Assembly: GCA_964384915.1 (NCBI GenBank)
Contig: CAYLMA010000017.1
Coordinates: forward strand, 1 to 64,000
Length of the DNA: 64,000 nucleotides
Origin: Sulfurimicrobium sp964384915
GTDB taxonomy: Bacteria; Pseudomonadota; Gammaproteobacteria; Burkholderiales; Sulfuricellaceae
Direction: 5' to 3'
The notes under the pieces are model-generated. The model was given only the letters and a program-made list of their open reading frames with translations, was not told the origin of the DNA and searched no databases. How positions within the stretch are numbered: the first letter of the stretch is position 1; each line of letters opens with the position of its first letter. Both the position numbers and the translations under genes were made by a program. Below, piece after piece: positions 60,443 to 64,000 of the stretch.

Positions 60443-61783
60443 TCACAAATAGCGCAGCCACAAATATACGCTACTCACCGCAATGCTTCCCAGCATCAGC
60501 GGGAAGGCCATCAGCATGAACGGCAGGAAGCGGATCGGCTGGCCGGCGCGCTCGGCGAAGCCGGCTACCACCAGGTTGGCGCTCGCCCCCACCAGGCTGC
60601 CGTTGCCGCCCAGGCAGGCGCCCAGCGCCAGCGACCACCACAGGGTGTTGATGTTTTCCGCGCCGAAGGTCGGCGCCATGCTGTGGATTACCGGAATCAT
60701 GGTGGCGACGAAGGGGATGTTGTCCACCAGCGCCGAGGCCACCGCCGATACCCACAGGATGACGAGGGCGGTGGCGGCGAAATCGCCGCCGGTCAGCTCC
60801 AGCAGTTGTTGCGCCAGGAGCTTGAGGGCGCCGGCCTTTTCCACCCCCGCCACCACCACGAACAGGCCGACGAAGAAAAAGATCGTGACCCACTCCACCT
60901 CGGCGAAGCCGCGCTGCACCTGGTGGGACTGATCCTCGCCATTCTGGTCCCAAACCCGCAGCAGCAACAGCAGCGCCGCGCCGAACATGGCGATGGTGGC
61001 CGGTTCCTGGCCGATGACGTGGGCCAGCATGAAGCCCAAGATGACCAGCGCGATCACCGACAGGGATTGCTTGAGCAGGCGCGGGTCGGTAATCGCCTGA
61101 TCCGCGTCGAAGGCCATCACCTGGGCGCGGTCTTCCGGCGCGGCGTAAAGCTTTCTGCCCCAGATCAGGTAAAAAGGGATCAGCGTCAGGATGAAAACCA
61201 CCCCCGCCAGCGGCGCGAGGTTGAAGAAGAAATCGTTGAAGCCGAGCCCGGTCGCGGAGCCGATCATGATGTTGGGCGGGTCGCCGATCAGGGTGGCGCT
61301 GCCGCCGATGTTGGAGGCGAAGATCAGGGCGAACAGGTAAGGATAAGGCTTGAGTTTGAGTGCGTCGGTGATGAGCAGCGTCACCGGGGCGACCAGGAGC
61401 ACCGTGGTGACGTTGTCGAGCAGGGCGGAAAACAGCGCCGTCACCACCGACAGCATCACCATCAGCCCCCACGGGTCGGCCTTGACAGCCTTGGCGGCGA
61501 CCACCGCCACGTACTGGAACACGCCGCTTTTCTGGGTGATGGAGACGATCACCATCATGCCGGTCAGCAGCCCAATGGTGTTGAGGTCGATGCCGGCGAA
61601 GGCCTCGCTCTGGTGCAAAACGCCGGAGAAGATCATCAGCCCCGCGCCGAGCAGAGCGACGATGGCGCGGTTGATTCTCTCCGTGACGATGACGGCATAG
61701 GTGATGACGAAGATAGCCAGCGAAACCAGCAGCGGGCTCAGGCCGAACAAAACCTGCGTGGCGGTGGCAGCAGCGCCATGCAT
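60443..61783 (-). CDS. ArsB/NhaD-family ion transporter
   Basis: This 446-residue membrane protein has about 11-12 helices and IT-superfamily signatures: SALLDNVTTVLLVAPV, ASNIGGSATLIGDPPNIMIG, and in the second half SALVDNIPFVATMIPV and CLGGNGSLVGASANLVVAG. These are found in ArsB, NhaD and related SLC13-like transporters. The ion cannot be named from the sequence. A small CBS-domain protein is encoded one base upstream of its start codon, so CBS-controlled transport by nucleotide or ionic strength is likely. Confidence 0.88.
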   Translation of the reverse strand: MHGAAATATQVLFGLSPLLVSLAIFVITYAVIVTERINRAIVALLGAGLMIFSGVLHQSEAFAGIDLNTIGLLTGMMVIVSITQKSGVFQYVAVVAAKAVKADPWGLMVMLSVVTALFSALLDNVTTVLLVAPVTLLITDALKLKPYPYLFALIFASNIGGSATLIGDPPNIMIGSATGLGFNDFFFNLAPLAGVVFILTLIPFYLIWGRKLYAAPEDRAQVMAFDADQAITDPRLLKQSLSVIALVILGFMLAHVIGQEPATIAMFGAALLLLLRVWDQNGEDQSHQVQRGFAEVEWVTIFFFVGLFVVVAGVEKAGALKLLAQQLLELTGGDFAATALVILWVSAVASALVDNIPFVATMIPVIHSMAPTFGAENINTLWWSLALGACLGGNGSLVGASANLVVAGFAERAGQPIRFLPFMLMAFPLMLGSIAVSSVYLWLRYL

Positions 61784-61784
61784 G

Positions 61785-62246
61785 TCAGATCCCCGCCTGT
61801 TGCGCGAGATAGGCGAGCAGCGCGCGGCGGCTCAACATGCCACGCAGCTTGCCGTCCGCGGCCACCACCGGCAGCGGCGCGGTGCTATTGGTAAGCAGCA
61901 GCGCCGCTTCCAGCAGCGGGCAATCCTCATCCAGCAGCGTGACATCCTTCTTGGCGAATTCTCCTACCGTCAGGCCCTCCAGGTCATGCAGCCGACTGGT
62001 CAGCATGCGCTCGGCGTCGCCAGCGAAACGTAGGTCGGACAAACCCCCTGCCGCCCGCGCACTGGACGGAATCAACGCCCGCAGCACGGCGTTGGTGCTG
62101 ACGATGCCAGAAAAATAACCGTTGCCGTCGCACAAGGGCACATGGTTGATCTGCTTCTCCAGCAACAGTTTGAGCGCTTCCATCAAGTTGGACTCGGGCC
62201 GCAGGCAAACGCTGGGCGGGCAAATTGGGATGGCCTTGATCGACAT
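61785..62246 (-). CDS. CBS-domain pair protein
   Basis: This 153-residue protein is composed of two CBS motifs (about 10-65 and 80-145): CLRPESNLMEALKLLLEKQINHVPLCDG-type and DCPLLEAALLLTNSTAPLPVVAAD. CBS pairs bind adenosine ligands and control channels or enzymes. Its stop codon is one base before the transporter start, implying co-translation and possibly a regulatory complex. The ATG at 62246 is followed by SIKAIPICPP. Confidence 0.9.
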   Translation of the reverse strand: MSIKAIPICPPSVCLRPESNLMEALKLLLEKQINHVPLCDGNGYFSGIVSTNAVLRALIPSSARAAGGLSDLRFAGDAERMLTSRLHDLEGLTVGEFAKKDVTLLDEDCPLLEAALLLTNSTAPLPVVAADGKLRGMLSRRALLAYLAQQAGI

Positions 62247-62381
62247 GTTTTCTCCAGCTTGGGTTCGTTATATTTCGTCATGCCCACATGTTCGGTGGCG
62301 AATCGGGCATTACCTCACACAGATATGTTAGTGGGATTTCAGCAAATTCGGTGTCAGCCCTGAAAGCCAATAGGTCGCCCA

Positions 62382-62981
62382 TCAAGAAATGTCGCGCCGC
62401 TCCAGCACTGCTTGCGCCAGCGTACCGCTATCCACATGCTCCAGCTCGCCGCCCACGGGCAGGCCGCGCGCGATGCGGCTGACCTTGATGCCGCGCGGGG
62501 TCAAGAGTTCGCTGATGTAATGTGCGGTCGCCTCGCCTTCGACGGTGAAATTGGTGGCGAGAATCACTTCCCGCACGATACCATCGCTCGCGCGGCGCAC
62601 CAGCCGGTCGAGGTGAATTTCCCGCGGGCCGATGCCATCGAGCGGCGACAGCCGTCCCATGAGCACAAAATACAGACCGCGGTAGCAATGCGCCTGCTCC
62701 ATCATCATCAAGTCGGCGGGCATTTCCACCACGCACAGCAGGCTATCGTCACGCTTGGGCGAAAGGCACAAGTCGCATATTTCGACTTCGGTGAAACTGT
62801 TGCACTTCTCGCAATGGCGGATGGTATCCAGCGCATGGGTCAGCGCATGCGCCAGCCGCTTGGCGCCGGCCTGATCGCGCTGCAGCAAGTGGTAAGCCAT
62901 GCGCTGGGCGGACTTCGGCCCGACACCCGGCAGGCAGCGCAAGGCTTCGATGAGATGGTCGAGACTGGAGGGGGGTTTCAT
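62382..62981 (-). CDS. recR: recombination mediator RecR
   Basis: RecR works with RecO and RecF to load RecA at DNA gaps. The 199-residue protein (ATG 62981) has the N-terminal helix-hairpin-helix (CLPGVGPKSAQRMAYHLL), the four-cysteine zinc finger CEKCNSFTEVEICDLC, and a Toprim domain (LCVVEMPADLMMME). It ends in RGLPVGGELEHVDSGTL. A longer frame to 63059 lies in a repeat. Conserved dnaX-ybaB-recR order. Confidence 0.97.
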   Translation of the reverse strand: MKPPSSLDHLIEALRCLPGVGPKSAQRMAYHLLQRDQAGAKRLAHALTHALDTIRHCEKCNSFTEVEICDLCLSPKRDDSLLCVVEMPADLMMMEQAHCYRGLYFVLMGRLSPLDGIGPREIHLDRLVRRASDGIVREVILATNFTVEGEATAHYISELLTPRGIKVSRIARGLPVGGELEHVDSGTLAQAVLERRDIS

Positions 62982-62987
62982 TTTTTG

Positions 62988-63075
62988 AGTGAAGAGTAAA
63001 GCGTGAAGCCACTCGGCAATGCCTCGTTGTGAAAAGTGAAAGGTGTTTTCACATTTCACGCTTCACATTTCACTT
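62988..63075. repeat. GTGAAG-type palindromic repeat, copy 2
   Basis: AGTGAAGAGTAAAGCGTGAAG and following units face TTTTCACATTTCACGCTTCAC on the right. The inner part CGTGAAGCCACTCGGC..GCCTCGTTGTGAA is a relative of the element at 55486-55621. It separates ybaB from recR. Confidence 0.75.
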
Positions 63076-63080
63076 TCCAA

Positions 63081-63407
63081 CTAAAACGGCAGCTTGAAGC
63101 CCGGCGGCAGGTTCAGCCCGCTGGTGAAGCCCGACATTTTCTCCTGGCTGGTCTGCTCCACGCGGCGAACGGCGTCGTTGACCGCCGCAGCCAGCAGGTC
63201 TTCCAGCATTTCCTTGTCTTCGGTCATCAGGCTGTCGTCGATGCTGACGCGCTTGACGTCGTGGCGGCAGGTCATGACGACTTTCACCATGCCGGCGCCC
63301 GCCTGGCCTTCCACTTCCACCGAGGCCAGCTGCTCCTGCATCTTCTTCATGTTGTCCTGCATCTGCTGGGCCTGTTTCATCAGACCGCCTATGCCGCCTT
63401 TCATCAT
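63081..63407 (-). CDS. ybaB: YbaB/EbfC nucleoid-associated protein
   Basis: This 108-residue DNA-binding protein of the EbfC/YbaB family shows MMKGGIGGLMKQAQQMQDNMKK, AGAGMVKVVMTCRHDVKRVSID and a final GLNLPPGFKLPF, all conserved. It binds DNA as a dimer. It is placed between dnaX and recR as usual, 12 bases after dnaX. Confidence 0.96.
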   Translation of the reverse strand: MMKGGIGGLMKQAQQMQDNMKKMQEQLASVEVEGQAGAGMVKVVMTCRHDVKRVSIDDSLMTEDKEMLEDLLAAAVNDAVRRVEQTSQEKMSGFTSGLNLPPGFKLPF

Positions 63408-63419
63408 GATTCTCTCCGC

Positions 63420-64000
63420 TTATTCAATGGGTTTAATGGTTGATTCAATCACCTGCGCATCCAGATTCTCGACCAGATCGCGCACGAAAGGGTCCTGCTC
63501 GATGGCGGCTACGGCTTCTGCATGGCGCGCCTGTTTTTCCTGGTGATCCAGCTTGGCCGGGGTCAGTCCGGTTACGCTGCCGAGGGAAATATTCAGGAAT
63601 ACCGAGCCTCCGACATAATCGTCCAGCGCCGCCTTGAGCTTGTCCTGGTAGGTTTTTTCCATCAGGTGCTTGTGTTCGTCCGGCACGCACAGCTCGATGC
63701 GCTGCCCATCGTAGCTTTTCAGCTCGCAGTGGTTTGCCAGCATCTTGGCCATGCCGCCCAGCCCGAGCTTGGCCACCAGACCCGGCCAATCGCCATCGAA
63801 AGCATTGCCTGCCGCGCGGGCTGGCTGAGCTTGCGCCATAGGGGCCGGGGCTGGTTCCTGTGCTTTAAGCGCAGGCGCCAATGCGGGCGGAGGCGTCACG
63901 GCGGCTGCCTGTGCCGGCCTGACTGCTGGCATGACCCGTGCCGTTTCAGGCTGCGCGGCCCGTGCTGCCGCTGGCGGGGCATCCAGCGTGAAAGCCAGCA
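63420..64000 (-). CDS. dnaX: DNA polymerase III subunit gamma/tau, C-terminal part
   Basis: The frame is open to the right edge (LAFTLDAPPAAARAAQPETAR upstream of 63932). It has the Pro/Ala-rich linker and a C-terminal domain similar to tau domain V (WPGLVAKLGLGGMAKMLANHCEL, LDYVGGSVFLNISLG-like DDYVGGSVFLNI). The ATP-binding N-terminal part is outside the window. Apparent internal starts are not gene starts. The order dnaX-ybaB-recR supports the call. Confidence 0.92.
   Translation of the reverse strand, partial: LAFTLDAPPAAARAAQPETARVMPAVRPAQAAAVTPPPALAPALKAQEPAPAPMAQAQPARAAGNAFDGDWPGLVAKLGLGGMAKMLANHCELKSYDGQRIELCVPDEHKHLMEKTYQDKLKAALDDYVGGSVFLNISLGSVTGLTPAKLDHQEKQARHAEAVAAIEQDPFVRDLVENLDAQVIESTIKPIE

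Overview
The window looks like a chromosome segment of a chemolithoautotrophic, sulfur-oxidising betaproteobacterium of the Sulfuricella/Thiobacillus/Gallionellales type. That reading rests on dissimilatory sat-aprB-aprA, cbbQ/cbbO-type genes, several rhodanese, DsrE and TauE sulfur-handling genes, and betaproteobacterial housekeeping blocks (surE-pcm-nlpD, dnaX-ybaB-recR). The genus is inferred from gene content only. No tRNA, rRNA, CRISPR array, prophage or complete transposase gene was seen.

Layout. 1-7300: end of a chemoreceptor gene, cheR-cheD-cheB, a STAS antagonist, a receiver/PP2C/anti-sigma-kinase fusion resembling Pseudomonas HsbR/HsbA, and a NarL-type histidine kinase/response regulator pair. 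7520-21127: a degenerate EAL-HDOD protein, then nlpD, pcm, surE, gltX, ppdK, def, mtnP, hpt, rtcB, archease and a deacetylase-like protein. A 327-bp non-coding element with terminal inverted repeats and two long hairpins separates mtnP from hpt. It carries the hpt stop codon and the probable mtnP Shine-Dalgarno. 21225-30970: a Pat-like acyl-CoA synthetase/acetyltransferase, mtnA plus a FucA-like aldolase (a probable methylthioadenosine salvage 'DHAP shunt'), a low-molecular-weight phosphatase, sucCD, a membrane adenylate cyclase, TauE, a half-length DUF190 gene and crcB. 31046-41736: an MscS/cNMP channel, an unknown gene, sat, aprBA, a YkgJ-type cysteine-cluster protein, cbbQ-cbbO and a FliL-like protein.

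42012-59549 is a nitrate/cyanate assimilation island. It holds narK and a PP2C-kinase fusion on the plus strand. On the minus strand run nasT, nrtA, a globin gene, cynS, nrtB, nrtD, nasA, nirB and nirD. A sulfane-sulfur module (ArsR-rhodanese, rhodanese, DsrE, TauE) and a phosphoribosyltransferase sit between the two halves. Near-perfect sigma-54 promoters precede narK, nrtA and nirB. The nrtA leader carries an intrinsic terminator and a two-hairpin, hexaloop motif of the type bound by ANTAR proteins. nasT, just upstream, encodes such a protein. The cluster therefore appears to be under double control: nitrogen limitation through sigma-54/NtrC and nitrate through NasT antitermination. 59766-64000: a pentapeptide-repeat protein, an ArsB/NhaD-type transporter with a CBS protein, then recR, ybaB and the 3' part of dnaX.

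Intergenic spaces hold at least two families of imperfect palindromic repeats: a CACGGAG-rich family at 43.5 and 49.2 kb, and a GTGAAG-rich family at 55.5 and 63.0 kb. A related-looking single palindrome lies at 27.1 kb.
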